27,258 nt of DNA, from the NCBI GenBank assembly GCA_902779075.1, contig CACZAK010000065.1, positions 1 through 27,258 of the forward strand, given 5' to 3'. The notes below the pieces were generated by a model. It did no database searches, was not told where the DNA came from, and worked only from the letters and a program-made list of their open reading frames with translations. This DNA is from an uncultured bacterium. GTDB lineage: Bacteria; Verrucomicrobiota; Kiritimatiellia; RFP12; UBA1067. The translations under genes were made by a program, and so were the position numbers. Positions 5,982 through 14,712 of the stretch are shown in pieces (within the stretch, counting starts at the first letter, position 1; each line of letters begins with the position of its first letter).

Positions 5982-8689
5982 TCAAGCACTCATTCTCTGA
6001 GCACGCAAAAAGATCACGTTGCGCAACTTCTTGGCATAGTTACTCGCCCCGCATGAATCCGTAGCGGCAATCAGGGCGCGTATCGTTTCCTCATGGGTTG
6101 GTGCATCAATCTTTCCCAGACGCTCAAAATCGGCTGCTGTTCCCTTGACGGCATCAACCCACCGGACATCCCCAAAATCAAAGAGCGCCTGAGCCGTCCT
6201 GATTCGCAACTCGGGCGAGCGGCAATAGAGCCCATCGGCGAGACACGCCATCGCCTCGGCCTTGAGAGACGATTCCTTCGCCGCTGACTGGCAATAGCGC
6301 AAAGCTGCGCCCCACACCTCGTTCCGCATCACGCGTCTTGCCAACGCCCGAACCGCCTGCATGACCTCCCGGTCGCATCCAAAGCATGCGGAAAGACAAT
6401 TCACAAGTGTTTCAAGGCAGTCGCATGGGATGGACGGTCCCTGTGCCAATTCCAGGTAACGTTGCCGCAACGCCTCCCGATCCGGATGATACCGCATCAC
6501 CTTCAAGGTCATTCGCACAAGCGGGCCATTTGCCGAGCCAAGTGCTGCCGTCACCAACTCCTCTTGATACTTCGCCTCCAAGTTGAGAAAGGCCAGTTGT
6601 TCCCATGCGTAGAGCCAATCCCCAGATAAATCCTTCCCGTCGGCCTTTTGCAGATAGTAGTCGGCGTATTCTGGTGCGAAGCAAGGCTTCAGACGGCGGA
6701 AGACGGGCGTATCGGGGCACCCAAACAGCATCAAGTGCCGTTTCGCACGGCTCATGGCCACGTACAGCAGCCGACCTTCGCCTTGTGAATTGTCGAGAGC
6801 ACAATTTTCTCGTCGCCGATAAGCAACTCGGCCTCTTTCAACCTCCTCAGCCGATCCCATTCTGCAGAAAGGAAATCTCCCAATACCTTTTTCCCGCCTT
6901 GGCAGACGGAATCCACATATCGCAGAAACTTTTCGATCCGTTCCCGCGAATGCCCTTCCGCCTCCTCAAACGACTCTGTATCCGCATCGTCGCGTACGCC
7001 ACCCAACTCCGGCCACAATTCACGCAGGGAGTATCGTCTGGGCTTTCCAAATGCCACATCGGAAAACAACTTGAAGAGAGCGCGAATTGATTCCGCGTGC
7101 GCGAGAGTCGCCGTCCCGTCCTGCACCGCATCCCGCAATGTTTCACGAAGGGATTGCAATGTCTTGCGGTGGCGCCATACCCACATCCGCCGACGGTTCC
7201 CCGGGTAGGGGAATGAGGGGATGCGATTTCCTTTCTCCCACAACCCCATCGGATCAAACCCGGCTGCAAACATCTCGCGCACCAGATATCGCGCCGCCTT
7301 GGCGGAAAAGACGCCAGACGCAAATCGATGCATCAACCGAGCCCAGTCCGTGCGCGACGCCTTCCCCACCAACACGGAAACATACGCGATAAAATCGCGC
7401 ATCGCCGCGAACGCAAAGAGATCGACACCAGAAACCTTCGTATAGCGATAGCCCAGTTCACGCACGCGCATCTCGAGCAGATCGGCATCAAGATTGCGGC
7501 GGACGAGAATCGCCACGTTCGACGCCGTTCCCGAATCCAACAGCCTCCGTACGCATTGCAACACCCCCTCCTCGGTTGTCGCCCCCGTGGCGAACACCTC
7601 GCCGTTCGCGCGGCGAGCATCGGACGGCTGCGGAAGAAACGCCCATTCGGATCGCAAGGCGTCAAGGGAATAGCGCATCAGGATTTCCAGCAGCAGAGGC
7701 GTCGCGCGGAAATTCGTCTTGAAGAAATGGCGTTCGCACGTGCGCACGTTATCGGCGAAGTTTTCCTCCGAGGCGCCAAGAAAGGAGAAGATCGCCTGCT
7801 CGGCATCGCCGAAATACACGCTCACCGCCTGTGACGCCGTCAGCCCCTGCACGATCTGCCACTGTAGAGGATTCAGATCCTGCACCTCGTCGATCAGCAC
7901 CCAGCTGTAGCGCCGCTCGTCTGCGAGCGGCGACTGTTCCAGGTAGAGGTAGGCTTCGTTGATGAGGTCGTCGAAATCCACGCTGTAAAACTTGCGCTTG
8001 AGGCTGACGTAGGCACCGGACAACGCACGAACCACGCCATTTCGATCAAGCTCAAACAGTTCGGGCGGCATCGCCCGAAGGTAATGCCGGGGGATGCCGA
8101 TCCGCCGCTGATGCGCAATCTGCACGGCGGTAAGGAGGGCGGCATACGGCGACCGATCCTTCTCCGCGTATGTTGCAAAATATTCCTCTACCAGCTCGTG
8201 CAAGTGATCAACGCGCATCGCGTGGATTTCCCCTGCCGCATCCGTCACGACGCCCCTGATTGAACGCAAGACGGTGACGCCATGCACGCCCTTGCCTGCC
8301 GGCGCGCCCGCCTTCAATTCTGCCCGCAGCACATCGACGACCTCTTTCACGAATGAAAGCTGTTCGCATTCATCCAGTATGTGCCGCGTTGGCGAAAGGC
8401 GTTTCACCGAGCAAAGGAAACGGAAGCAGAAATGATGGAGGTTTCCCACTTCCGGCATTGCCGCTTCTTGGCAGTGCGCCTCCACGCGCGCGCGCATTTC
8501 AAATGCGGCGCGGTTGGTGAACGTCGCGCAGAGCATGCGCGCGGGGTCGATGCCGGATTCAACCGCGCGCACGATGCGCTGCGAGAGCATCTCGGTTTTT
8601 CCAGATCCGGGCGGTGCCAGCACGAGGTGCCGCCCGGCGGAAATCGCCACCACTTTCTGCTGTTCATCGGTGAGGTTCATTTTTTGCAT
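5982..8689 (-). pseudogene. UvrD/PcrA-type (superfamily 1) DNA helicase, frameshifted
   Basis: An ATP-dependent 3'-5' helicase of the UvrD/Rep group. The N-terminal frame (8689 to 6752) has Walker A LAPPGSGKT (about 24-32), motif Ia CATFTNRAA, Walker B LIDEVQDLN (about 270), FGDAEQAIFSFLGA, the TNFRAT motif and motif V IVLSTIHKAK. After HKAK the reading shifts: motif VI LLYVAMSRAKR continues in another frame ending at 5982, followed by a helical C-terminal extension. The roughly 40 residues that normally separate these motifs (GLEFD...EERR) are gone, so a deletion of about 100 nt, not a simple slip, caused the break near 6775-6790. The ATG at 8689 is fixed by GGAGG 7 nt upstream. The gene is probably non-functional. 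Confidence 0.85.
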
Positions 8690-8779
8690 GGTGCAACCTC
8701 CAGGTATGATCCTGTTACGATCAGCAGTAACCCCTCGCGGATCCTCTCCGCTGGTTGAATTGCCCCTGCCTCGGCTGCC

Positions 8780-8854
8780 CTACGGCCATCGCGGATTCAC
8801 GCCTTCATCACCGGAGCTCCAGCGCAAATTGCCCGCGTGTAAAATCAGCATCAT
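8780..8854 (-). CDS. Possible 24-codon upstream ORF in the helicase leader
   Basis: The frame MMLILHAGNLRWSSGDEG... lies between the putative promoter at 8913 and the helicase start at 8689. An AGGAG is 11 nt before the first ATG. It could be a leader peptide or a chance frame. The rest of 8690-9009 shows no other gene. Confidence 0.2.
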   Translation of the reverse strand: MMLILHAGNLRWSSGDEGVNPRWP

Positions 8855-8912
8855 TTCCGATGGCTCTCCTGCACGGCTTCTTAGGCCGCCTCCACTTCGG
8901 AGAAGCGCAGAT

Positions 8913-8941
8913 AGTATATCAAAACTCCGACGGACCGGAAT
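8913..8941 (-). promoter_or_regulatory. Putative promoter for the helicase gene
   Basis: On the minus strand a TTTTGATATACT -10 region (TATACT at 8913-8918) matches the -10 seen at rpmJ and the hydrolase. The -35 at 17 nt spacing is poor (TTCCGG). It would give an unusually long leader of about 215 nt. Confidence 0.4.
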
Positions 8942-9009
8942 GGAAAAATCAGCACAATTGTCGGGCGACGTGAAGCGGCGTATCGAGCGTGGAAAAAGCC
9001 CACTACCTA

Positions 9010-9819
9010 TTATTGAACGTCCACCGACATGGGACGCGGATGCGGAACGCGCGCGTAGGCGACGTCGGGAATGCCGAAAAGGAGAACCGCTCCGACTTCG
9101 TATCCGCGCGGCAGGTTGAGCGCACGACGGATCTTGCGCATCCACTTGAAGGCACGAACGGCGAAGCCGCTCCAGCACGTGCCGAGACCGTTCGCCTGTG
9201 CCAATAGGTCGAAGTAGCTGAGGGCGATCCATGGATCCGCCTCACGGCACGGCGCGCTTTTGGGCGTCGATGCCACGACCATGCACGGCGCGTTGCGAAA
9301 CACGACGTCGTCGCCCCGCATGACCTCGTCCATGTAACGGCGGATTTTCGGGAAGAAAAACTTCGGCAGGCGCGTGCGGATGATCGCCTGCAATGTCTTC
9401 AGCACCTCTCGACGGTACCAATCCATCTTCTCTCGGTCGCGTACGAGCGTGAAATGGAGCCGATGGTCATTGCATCCTGTCGGCATCCAGGCAAGGGCAT
9501 CGATCAGCCGCGTCCAGACGTCATCCGGAATCGGCGCATCCCGCCAGTGGCGAATGCTCCGACGCTGACGGACAAGCGCCGCCTCGGCACGTCCGTCTGG
9601 AAGCGGCTCGACGTCCAGTGTGTCGGCGAAACCGACGTCGTTGCACGTGACGGCGCCCCGCGCGCACACCGCGAGGCAATGCTGGCAATTCAGACAGAAT
9701 GGCTCGTTCTCCTTGCGGAACACGGGGAATCCGTCCTCACCCTTCGTCAGCACGTGGACGACGCAGTCTCGCACGCAGGCACCACAGGCCGTACATTTGG
9801 ATTTATCGATATGTATCAT
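9010..9819 (-). CDS. Ferredoxin-nitroreductase fusion protein
   Basis: A 269-residue protein with two [4Fe-4S] motifs at the N-terminus (C9-x2-C12-x2-C15-x3-C19 and C42-x2-C45-x2-C48-x3-C52), followed by a nitroreductase-family FMN domain starting near RQRRSIRHWRD (about 94). The domain includes MPTGCNDHRLHF and the C-terminal AQANGLGTCWSGF and LLFGIPD. Such fusions pass electrons from ferredoxin to FMN to reduce an organic substrate. The start is the ATG at 9819, with GGAGGAG 7 nt upstream. It overlaps the end of the epimerase gene by 17 nt and is the last gene of the coupled lipid-type operon, so a role as the pathway's terminal reductase is inferred. The substrate is unknown. Confidence 0.85.
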   Translation of the reverse strand: MIHIDKSKCTACGACVRDCVVHVLTKGEDGFPVFRKENEPFCLNCQHCLAVCARGAVTCNDVGFADTLDVEPLPDGRAEAALVRQRRSIRHWRDAPIPDDVWTRLIDALAWMPTGCNDHRLHFTLVRDREKMDWYRREVLKTLQAIIRTRLPKFFFPKIRRYMDEVMRGDDVVFRNAPCMVVASTPKSAPCREADPWIALSYFDLLAQANGLGTCWSGFAVRAFKWMRKIRRALNLPRGYEVGAVLLFGIPDVAYARVPHPRPMSVDVQ

Positions 9820-10768
9820 GGTGAAACTCCTCCAGTCCCGCTTTCGCAAGCCATGCGAGCATGCGCCGGTTGCTAAAATCGAGGTTGTGCGAAATCGTAT
9901 CGAGTGCGTACAGCGTCGGATCGAACAACGGCTTGCTTCTGGAGAGTGCCGTCGAAAGCGCGGCGATTGGACGTATCAGCGCCATCGGCAGCGTCATCTC
10001 GCGCAGGCGTTTCCCCGGCAGGAACTCCGCCGCGAGTTCGTGATAGTATTCGCTCACGGTGACGCGTCGCGAATCCAGCACGGTCACGCCCTCCCCACCC
10101 GCCTCCGGCAGGATCATCGCGGCGTGAAGAGTGCGGCAGACGTTCTCCACATGTGCGAGCGGCCAGCGGTTCCGTCCGCGCCACTTTCCAAAATGGAATA
10201 CGAGCGGCGAGTTCTTCAGGTACGCAACCGTTCGCGGCGTGATGGACGTATCGCCGCGTCCGTAGACGACGCACGGCCTCACGCAGCTAAAGCGCTCGCG
10301 CGGCAGATTTGCCGCGAGCCACTTCTCGGAAAGAATCTTGTACTTTGGATAAGGATTCTTCACGGTTTCGTCGAAGGCAAGCTCTTCCTCGCTCTCACCG
10401 TTGAAATCGTGAAGCCCGTAAACATCCGCAGTGGAAAGATAAACAAACCGCTTCACGCCATGTTCCATCGCAACGGACGCGAGACTCTTCACGGCCTCGT
10501 AGTTGGCCGCACGAAACCATTCATCGCGGCCAACGTCGCTCGCCCGTGCCGCGATATGGACGACGTAGTCGATCTTTTCCTCGAACAACCGCGATAAATC
10601 CGCCGCGTCCGCGAGATCGATCTTTATCGTCTTGATCCCAAGTCGCGTCAAGCGCTCCGCGATACGGTTGCGCACCGTGCCTATGACGCGGCACCCCGCA
10701 TTCACGAAGTATTCCGCCGCGTTCGAGCCGATATAGCCGCCGGCACCTGTAACAAGAATCGTTTCCAT
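9803..10768 (-). CDS. NAD(P)-dependent epimerase/reductase (extended SDR)
   Basis: A 321-residue extended short-chain dehydrogenase. It has the Rossmann motif TGAGGYIGS (7-15), an HIAARASDVG strand, Ser/Thr at LSTADVYG (112-113) and the catalytic Y140-x3-K144 in NPYPKYKILSE, followed by RPCVVYGRGD. Family members reduce or epimerise sugars, sterols or long-chain ketones. Reductases of this type serve as 3-ketosphinganine reductases in bacterial sphingolipid synthesis, which is the attractive role here given the serine-palmitoyltransferase-like gene in the same operon. The start at 10768 lies 3 nt after the stop of the ThiL-like gene. The specific reaction is inferred from context only. Confidence 0.8.
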   Translation of the reverse strand: METILVTGAGGYIGSNAAEYFVNAGCRVIGTVRNRIAERLTRLGIKTIKIDLADAADLSRLFEEKIDYVVHIAARASDVGRDEWFRAANYEAVKSLASVAMEHGVKRFVYLSTADVYGLHDFNGESEEELAFDETVKNPYPKYKILSEKWLAANLPRERFSCVRPCVVYGRGDTSITPRTVAYLKNSPLVFHFGKWRGRNRWPLAHVENVCRTLHAAMILPEAGGEGVTVLDSRRVTVSEYYHELAAEFLPGKRLREMTLPMALIRPIAALSTALSRSKPLFDPTLYALDTISHNLDFSNRRMLAWLAKAGLEEFHHDTYR

Positions 10769-10771
10769 AAT

Positions 10772-11698
10772 CTATCGCCAAAGCGAAGTCCAGTATGATG
10801 CCGTTTCTGCCAACCAGTTCTCGCGCGGGATTGAGCGATATTCCGGCGGCGGCGTGTACATGCGGCCAATCTTTCCGCCGTACATGATGCGGAAATCGCA
10901 TGCGCCCTGCGCGGCGAATCCGCCACGTCCGATTTTGACGGCATCGGCGACAGTCATCCCAGTGGGAACGGCGAATAGAAGCTCGTATTCGCCGACGCCG
11001 CCGACGAGCGCCCAGCCCTTCTCCACGCCGGGCGGGAGACTCCGCACGACTTCCGGCGAAACGGCGTGCTCCGCATCCAGTTCAAGCCATACGCCGGGAT
11101 TGACGCGGCGGAAGTTCTCCAGCGCATCGAAAAGGCCGCCGCTCGTATCGGTAGCGAAAAGCGCATTTCCAGAAACGGGGTCGCGAAGCGCAGGTTCTGG
11201 AACTGGACGCCCAAGAAACGCCGCGACATTTGCCGCACCGAGCGGCCCTGTCGCATACAAATCGAAATCTACGCGCTGCGACGCAACGCGGCGAATGGGC
11301 GTTTTACTGGACGCAAACACGGTGGCCGTCCAGCACCATTCCTTCGCCGTGCCGATGTCGCCGCCAATGACCTTTGCGCCGTAGTGCGACACAACCTGCT
11401 GGACGCCCTGCGCAACGCGCTCATAAAACCTTTCGTCGTGCGAGTCGTCTATGTTCCACGCCTGAATGAGGAAATCCGGTTCCGCCCCGCAGGCGAGAAT
11501 ATCCGCAATTGCGCCATACGCCATCACCCTTCCCATGGCTTCCGGCTCAAGACCTGAAAGGAAATCCTCGCGCTCGGAAAAGGAATCCGTCGTGACGAGC
11601 AGATTCGTGCCATCAAAAGGCACAACCTCCGCGTCCGCCCCGAAAGGCCGCGTACCGTGAACGCGGGAAAAGATTTCTATCAGCTTCTGTTCTTGCAT
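10772..11698 (-). CDS. ThiL/AIR-synthase-fold kinase-like protein
   Basis: A 308-residue member of the PurM/ThiL/HypE/SelD ATP-binding superfamily. Visible features are TTDSFSE (ThiL-type TTDxxxE Mg/ATP site, about 38-44), AYGAIADILACGAEP (family consensus NLSDLAAMGAxP) and VIGGDIGTAKEW (ThiL GGDTxxS). Canonical ThiL phosphorylates thiamine monophosphate, but no thiamine gene is nearby and several positions diverge, so a different phosphate-transfer substrate is likely. The start ATG at 11698 has AAGGAG 7 nt upstream; the ATG at 11704 is too close to it. It overlaps the lipid-kinase gene by 19 nt and is probably translationally coupled. A role within the lipid-type operon is inferred. Confidence 0.75.
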   Translation of the reverse strand: MQEQKLIEIFSRVHGTRPFGADAEVVPFDGTNLLVTTDSFSEREDFLSGLEPEAMGRVMAYGAIADILACGAEPDFLIQAWNIDDSHDERFYERVAQGVQQVVSHYGAKVIGGDIGTAKEWCWTATVFASSKTPIRRVASQRVDFDLYATGPLGAANVAAFLGRPVPEPALRDPVSGNALFATDTSGGLFDALENFRRVNPGVWLELDAEHAVSPEVVRSLPPGVEKGWALVGGVGEYELLFAVPTGMTVADAVKIGRGGFAAQGACDFRIMYGGKIGRMYTPPPEYRSIPRENWLAETASYWTSLWR

Positions 11699-12561
11699 CT
11701 GCATTCTCCTTCATTCTGGGGCACCACAAGGCGCAGACGGGTTGGGAACAAATCGACCGACACCGGCAGCGTCCCGTGAGGGTCGCCGTCGTACTCGACT
11801 GCAAGCGGAGAGGCGGACGAAATGATCGTCTTACCGCGAAGGACGCGGATTTCTCCGCAGGGCTTGCCGCGATACAGATTCCAGACAATCCGCAGACACC
11901 TGAAACGCGAAATATCTTTGACGAACCAAAGCGCATACTCGTCTTCTGCAAGCGGAGGAAGTGCCACCTTGAGCCCACCGGCGATCCGCGGCATCCGCGT
12001 GATGAGCGCATGGGCGACACCGCGGATTTCATCTTCATTGACCTTGATGTCGTATCTGCGTCCGCGCATTACTTCCCGCAGAACTGACCAAAGCGTTCCA
12101 AGGAAATCACCGAGCCTCGGGCGCAGCCTGTTGGCAGAAGCGGCAACAGCCGCGCCCATTCCTAAGTTCATTGAGCAGAAGAACGGTTCGCCGTTCGCGG
12201 TGAGTACGGGAATCTCTCGGACCACACCACCGCGCAAGACGGCGATTGCCTGTTCCGCATCCGTCGGGATGCCATGCGCGCGGCAGAAATCTGGACTCGT
12301 CCCCGTGTAGAGAACGCCGCACTTGAGAGATGCATCGCTATTCGCCAACACGCCTCGCGCGACGGCGTTGACCGTCCCGTCGCCGCCGCATGCGACCACC
12401 GCTTCATATCCCGACGCCTCGCGCGCAAGACGCGACGCCTCGTCGATATTCTCCAACACAACAAAATCGCCTTCGGGCAGAAGCGTGCGAAGGCGCGGCA
12501 AAATGCGGCCGGAGCGTCCACCGTGCGAAAGCGGATTGACCAAAACGAGGAATCGCTTCAT
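11680..12561 (-). CDS. Diacylglycerol/sphingosine-kinase-like lipid kinase
   Basis: A 293-residue DAGK-catalytic-domain protein. It begins KRFLVLVNPLSHGGRSG, has the nucleotide-binding ACGGDGTVNAVARG (58-70) and the later GTSPDFCRAHGIP (87-99, where most homologues read GTGNDFAR). A FCSMNLGMGAAV strand and a C-terminal VEYDGDP match the family's beta-sandwich. These soluble kinases phosphorylate diacylglycerol, sphingoid bases or ceramide at the membrane. Next to an SPT-like enzyme, a long-chain-base or related lipid is the best guess. The start codon overlaps the radical SAM stop (ATGA at 12561-12558). The GTS variant may alter substrate choice. Confidence 0.85.
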   Translation of the reverse strand: MKRFLVLVNPLSHGGRSGRILPRLRTLLPEGDFVVLENIDEASRLAREASGYEAVVACGGDGTVNAVARGVLANSDASLKCGVLYTGTSPDFCRAHGIPTDAEQAIAVLRGGVVREIPVLTANGEPFFCSMNLGMGAAVAASANRLRPRLGDFLGTLWSVLREVMRGRRYDIKVNEDEIRGVAHALITRMPRIAGGLKVALPPLAEDEYALWFVKDISRFRCLRIVWNLYRGKPCGEIRVLRGKTIISSASPLAVEYDGDPHGTLPVSVDLFPTRLRLVVPQNEGECRCKNRS

Positions 12562-13802
12562 CTGTAGATTCCCATTTTGTCGTAAACCTTCGTCGGCGTG
12601 CCGCCCTTCCATCCGGAAACGAGTTTCTCCGTCTCTGTCCAAGGAAGAGGAAGTTCATCGCCGGCATTCGCCGCGATTTCAGCGGCGCGTCGTTCGCACG
12701 TCCACTCCTCGCACGGCACAGCAAACGCCTTGCGCATACGCGCATACGCCGTTTCGAACGGCACTTCGGCGAGATTCCCGAACGAGATGTTGACGAACTC
12801 GCAGGGCTGGACGTCTCCGTTCGCGCCCACGTAGAAGCGGTCGATTCCGCCGCAGCAGCAACCGAGCATCTCCGCAGACTCCTCGTAGACCTGCGCCGTG
12901 AGAATCGTTGGAATGTGCGACTTGGCGGAATTGTAATGCCGCTGCGCCTCGCACGCGACGCGGACGGCTTCCGCATGCAGCGACTTGTCGAACGCCTTGC
13001 CCATCCACGCGCCGCACGCCTTCGGGTGGATAAGTTGAATGTAATAGCAGTTGTTTTCGGCGGCGAGCGACATAATGCGGTCGATTCCGCCGTCAACAAC
13101 TTCGCGGTCGGAAAGCACAGTATTGAATCCGACGAGCATTCCCGCCTCTCGGCAGTCGTGCAGGAAATCGAGCGCGCGGCGCCACGATCCCACAACGCCC
13201 GTGAATGCATCGTGCGCTTTCTCGTCAACGGAATGAATGGACGACATCACGCCCGTCACCTTCAATTCCGCGAGGCGGTGGATCTTCTCCGGCGTCGCGC
13301 CGTATCCCGTCGAGTTTACCCACACCTCCAGCCCCGCGATTTCCGCGAGAACCGCCTCCAGACGCTCAAAGCGGAGAAGCGGCTCGCCGCCTTCGACAGC
13401 CCACGCGACGATGCCGAAGTCGCGCATCTTGCGGACGTTCTCAATGAGCACGGGAAGTGGCAGTTCGTGTGGATCGTCCTTGCGCTGATAACAATGCGGG
13501 CACTTATACGCACATGCCTTTGCAATCGAGAGAACGACGCTGACGGGACGCGGCGGACGGCAGAGAACTTTATCATCAAGCGCAGTGAAGAACGCCTGCG
13601 ACGGATAACGCGGCAGATAGAAGTCGAGCTTGTATTCGCCACTTGCGAGTCTCTTCAGCTTGTGCTTGAAGAAGATGCGCGTCAGCTGCGACGCCTTCAT
13701 GAGCGCGGCGGGGTGACGCCAGTACCGCCACGCGCACGCAAGCGACATGAGCACATAGAAGAGAAACTTCCGAAAGCCCGTTATGTTCTCATTCCTTTTC
13801 AT
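12558..13802 (-). CDS. Radical SAM/SPASM-type enzyme
   Basis: A 414-residue radical S-adenosylmethionine enzyme. The cluster motif is C97-x3-C101-x2-C104 (ACAYKCPHCYQ), with the glycine-rich EGGEP (137-141) for SAM binding. The C-terminal cysteines CCCGG (315-319) and GDVQPCEF (C334), followed by SFGNL, look like a SPASM or truncated SPASM site for an auxiliary cluster. A hydrophobic, basic N-terminus (about 1-50, with FLFYVLMSLACAW) suggests membrane association. The reaction is unknown. The start ATG at 13802 overlaps the UbiA gene by 14 nt. Placement between a prenyltransferase and a lipid kinase suggests a lipid or isoprenoid substrate rather than a peptide. Confidence 0.85.
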   Translation of the reverse strand: MKRNENITGFRKFLFYVLMSLACAWRYWRHPAALMKASQLTRIFFKHKLKRLASGEYKLDFYLPRYPSQAFFTALDDKVLCRPPRPVSVVLSIAKACAYKCPHCYQRKDDPHELPLPVLIENVRKMRDFGIVAWAVEGGEPLLRFERLEAVLAEIAGLEVWVNSTGYGATPEKIHRLAELKVTGVMSSIHSVDEKAHDAFTGVVGSWRRALDFLHDCREAGMLVGFNTVLSDREVVDGGIDRIMSLAAENNCYYIQLIHPKACGAWMGKAFDKSLHAEAVRVACEAQRHYNSAKSHIPTILTAQVYEESAEMLGCCCGGIDRFYVGANGDVQPCEFVNISFGNLAEVPFETAYARMRKAFAVPCEEWTCERRAAEIAANAGDELPLPWTETEKLVSGWKGGTPTKVYDKMGIYR

Positions 13803-14712
13803 CGTTGTACCAGAGGAAGAGAAGCTGGATGGCAATAAGCGAGACGATGGCATACGGCCATGACGCTTTGAAGAAATGGAAATGTAGCAAGAGAACGCAG
13901 AGCTGGCAGTTCAAACACGTCGCGCGATGAAAGCGTGAACGCGAAACGGCAAGATGGAATGCTACCGCCAACACGGCAACAAGCACGGCAAACACAAGAA
14001 AACGCACGTTCAGAATGGCAGTAAACCCCGACAGTACAACAGCTAGAAAAACCATGGAATCAGAAAGCACCAACGCCACTGACGGACAGAGCGTCTGGAG
14101 CGTCCGCACACCCGCCGCGCGGTCACCTTTCACATCCTTGTAATAACTGTTGTGGCACATGAGAAAATGGACGGGCATGATCCAAGCCGCGACAAATCCG
14201 AACTCGTCCAGCGTCGGGCAGCGTTTCGCCATGCCGGCGATCGCGAACAGCGCACAGCACGAAATGGCGCAGGCGTAAACAAGGCAATTCAATACTGGCA
14301 CACGTTTCAGGAGCGAGTATGCGATATTCAGCGCCCCGCCAAGCGCGAGGAATGCAAGCGTCCAAGGCGACATCAAATACCCAACAACCGCAATGGCGGC
14401 GAGCCCTGCTACAGAAACCGCAAACGCCGGAAGCGGCTTCAGTTCGCCTGTCACCATCGGGCGGTGCGGTGCGTTGATCGCGTCCTCGTTCCTGTCACAC
14501 CAGTCGCTGAATATCTGGTTGAAGCCCCAGGCGAAGAATCCCATCGCAATCAGCGCCGTAGCGCGTAGCGTCCACCCTACGGGCCGCCATGCCGAATCCG
14601 CGCGAAATCCGAACCAATGCCAGTAATAGAGACCCGCCAGCACGGTTGTCGCGGTGACGAAGCCGTAGTAGAGCCGCATTGAGCGGAGGTAGTAGTAGAG
14701 AAACTTCAGCAT
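13789..14712 (-). CDS. UbiA-family membrane prenyltransferase
   Basis: A 307-residue integral membrane protein with about eight or nine hydrophobic segments. Both Asp-rich motifs of the UbiA family are clear: N65-x4-D70-x2-D73-x3-D77 (NQIFSDWCDRNED) followed by RPMVTGEL, and D193-x3-D197 in YYKDVKGDRAAGVRTL. These bind Mg-pyrophosphate of a polyprenyl donor; the enzyme transfers the prenyl chain to a quinone head, glycerol phosphate or a similar acceptor. The second motif resembles that of geranylgeranylglycerol-phosphate transferases and 4-hydroxybenzoate enzymes, so the acceptor is not decidable. The start ATG at 14712 overlaps the upstream stop by 7 nt. No ubiquinone or menaquinone genes are nearby. 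Confidence 0.9.
   Translation of the reverse strand: MLKFLYYYLRSMRLYYGFVTATTVLAGLYYWHWFGFRADSAWRPVGWTLRATALIAMGFFAWGFNQIFSDWCDRNEDAINAPHRPMVTGELKPLPAFAVSVAGLAAIAVVGYLMSPWTLAFLALGGALNIAYSLLKRVPVLNCLVYACAISCCALFAIAGMAKRCPTLDEFGFVAAWIMPVHFLMCHNSYYKDVKGDRAAGVRTLQTLCPSVALVLSDSMVFLAVVLSGFTAILNVRFLVFAVLVAVLAVAFHLAVSRSRFHRATCLNCQLCVLLLHFHFFKASWPYAIVSLIAIQLLFLWYNDEKE

Noticed and set aside
6752..6860. Programmed frameshift in the helicase
   Set aside because: The conserved linker between the two motifs is missing altogether, which ribosomal slippage cannot explain, and no slippery heptamer is evident.
12915..13838. A 307-codon plus-strand frame across the radical SAM gene
   Set aside because: It is the antisense shadow of a well-supported radical SAM frame with cluster and SAM motifs; it has no ribosome-binding site or recognisable motif.
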